This document shows positions 7,341 through 8,118 of a stretch of DNA of 8,118 bases, piece by piece. A program made the translations under genes and the position numbers. The notes beneath the pieces were generated by a model. That model saw only the letters and a program-made list of their open reading frames with translations. It made no database searches and had not been told where the DNA came from. This DNA comes from Glaciimonas sp. (lineage in GTDB: Bacteria > Pseudomonadota > Gammaproteobacteria > Burkholderiales > Burkholderiaceae): assembly GCA_014377145.1 (NCBI GenBank), contig JACMQE010000284.1:1-8118 (forward strand), in the 5' to 3' direction. How positions within the stretch are numbered: the first letter of the stretch is position 1; every line of letters starts with the position of its first letter.

Positions 7341-8118
7341 ATGACAATAAAAATCAGAAAACTGAATGCTAGCCACGCCAATTTTCAGATGCAACTTTTG
7401 GCTATGCTGGCATTTGATGCTATTGAAGACGATGCCATCGATCAGGCTGCGGCGCAGATTTTGGCTGATGTAAAGGCACGCGGCGACCTCGCTGTTTTAG
7501 CCTATACCAACCAGTTTGATCGGCTTGAAGCAGAGAATGTAATGGCGCTGGAAATTGGACAAGATGAATGGCGGGCAGCGTTAATGGCATTGGCCCCAGT
7601 GCGTCGTGCGGCAATACAAGTTGCTGCTGATCAGGTGCGTGTTATCATGAATGTCAGAAGCAAGAATGCGGCTCGGATGGCTTCAGTTATACCGAGGCCG
7701 ATGGTACGGGTACTAGGGCAAAAAGTGATCCCGCTAGATCGTGTCGGCATTTGTGTCCCAGGCGGCAAGGCGGCTTATCCATCTTCGGTTCTGATGAATG
7801 CGATCCCCGCCAAGGTTGCTGGCGTACAGGAAATTATCATAATAGTGCCGACCCCAGACGGCGTAAAAAATTCGTTAGTACTGGCAGCCGCAGCCATTGC
7901 CGGGGTGAATCAGATATTTACTATCGGCGGCGTACAGGCCGTTGGTGCCCTAGCTTATGGCACCGCAACGATCCCGCAATTGTCGAGCCGGGAAATGCCT
8001 ACGTCGCCGCTGCTAAACGCCGCGTGTTTGGAACTGTCGGCATTGATATGATCGCCGGACCGTCTGAAATTTTAGTAATTTGCGACGGCAGTACGGATCC
8101 GGACTGGATTGCGATGGA
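7341..8118 (+). pseudogene. hisD: Broken hisD, histidinol dehydrogenase (3' end outside window)
   Basis: HisD performs the last two oxidations of histidine synthesis, histidinol to histidine. The start [11 protein letters not shown], the [20 protein letters not shown] helix, [27 protein letters not shown] and [19 protein letters not shown] are clear HisD. Three lesions are visible. A base is missing near 7641 and an extra G lies at 7708-7710, so residues 101-123 are read in the wrong frame; the hidden frame between them spells YHECQKQE, then [13 protein letters not shown], as expected for the family. At 7977-7979 about 10 bp are missing (QVDK expected before IV), after which the annotated frame ends at TGA 8049-8051 with 236 residues. 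The true frame continues open to the window end as [18 protein letters not shown] and [16 protein letters not shown]. Family length is about 430-440 residues. The zinc-binding and catalytic residues all lie after the break, so the product cannot be active. Confidence 0.92.

Noticed and set aside
6658..8118. Programmed frameshifting in hisG or hisD instead of decay
   Set aside because: Several unrelated shifts in both directions plus multi-base gaps are needed, with no slippery heptamer at the +1/-1 sites; neither gene is known to use recoding.

Overview
The window is a conserved betaproteobacterial chromosomal block. In order, all on the + strand, it carries the end of mlaE, then mlaD, mlaA (vacJ), mlaC, mlaB, an ABC-2 exporter pair (ATPase and permease), a bolA/ibaG gene, murA, and the first two histidine genes hisG and hisD. 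This order and the protein sequences point to Burkholderiales, perhaps an Oxalobacteraceae-like lineage; that placement is recognition, not a search result. By eye the base composition is roughly half or a little less G+C, low for that order, and the spacers are AT-rich.

Positions 1-3106 hold the Mla phospholipid-transport genes: inner-membrane permease MlaE, its substrate-binding MlaD, outer-membrane lipoprotein MlaA, periplasmic shuttle MlaC and cytoplasmic STAS subunit MlaB. The ATPase gene mlaF should lie just upstream of the window. All five reading frames are open, although the spacers are generous (about 100-150 bp) and MlaB has a long unexplained C-terminal tail. A short stem followed by six T's at 3182-3203 may separate this set from the exporter genes.

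Positions 3247-6582 hold an intact ABC-2 ATPase and permease overlapping by GTGA, then a small BolA-family protein, then full-length murA with all its recognisable active-site residues. The whole block up to here is about envelope building and maintenance.

Positions 6658-8118 are different. Here hisG and hisD, the first and last enzymes of histidine synthesis, are both broken. hisG carries three frame-changing lesions: an extra base, a missing base and a gap of about 13 bp. hisD carries a missing base followed 66 bp later by an extra base, so that about 23 residues are read in the wrong frame, and then a gap of about 10 bp that ends the frame early. Once the frames are restored both proteins are otherwise clearly recognisable, so the decay looks recent. 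The sharp edge between intact murA and dead hisG is the main finding. It suggests a host-associated or nutrient-supplied bacterium that has lost histidine synthesis, although sequencing error has to be excluded for the single-base lesions. I found no RNA gene, mobile element or CRISPR array, and no plausible novel system.
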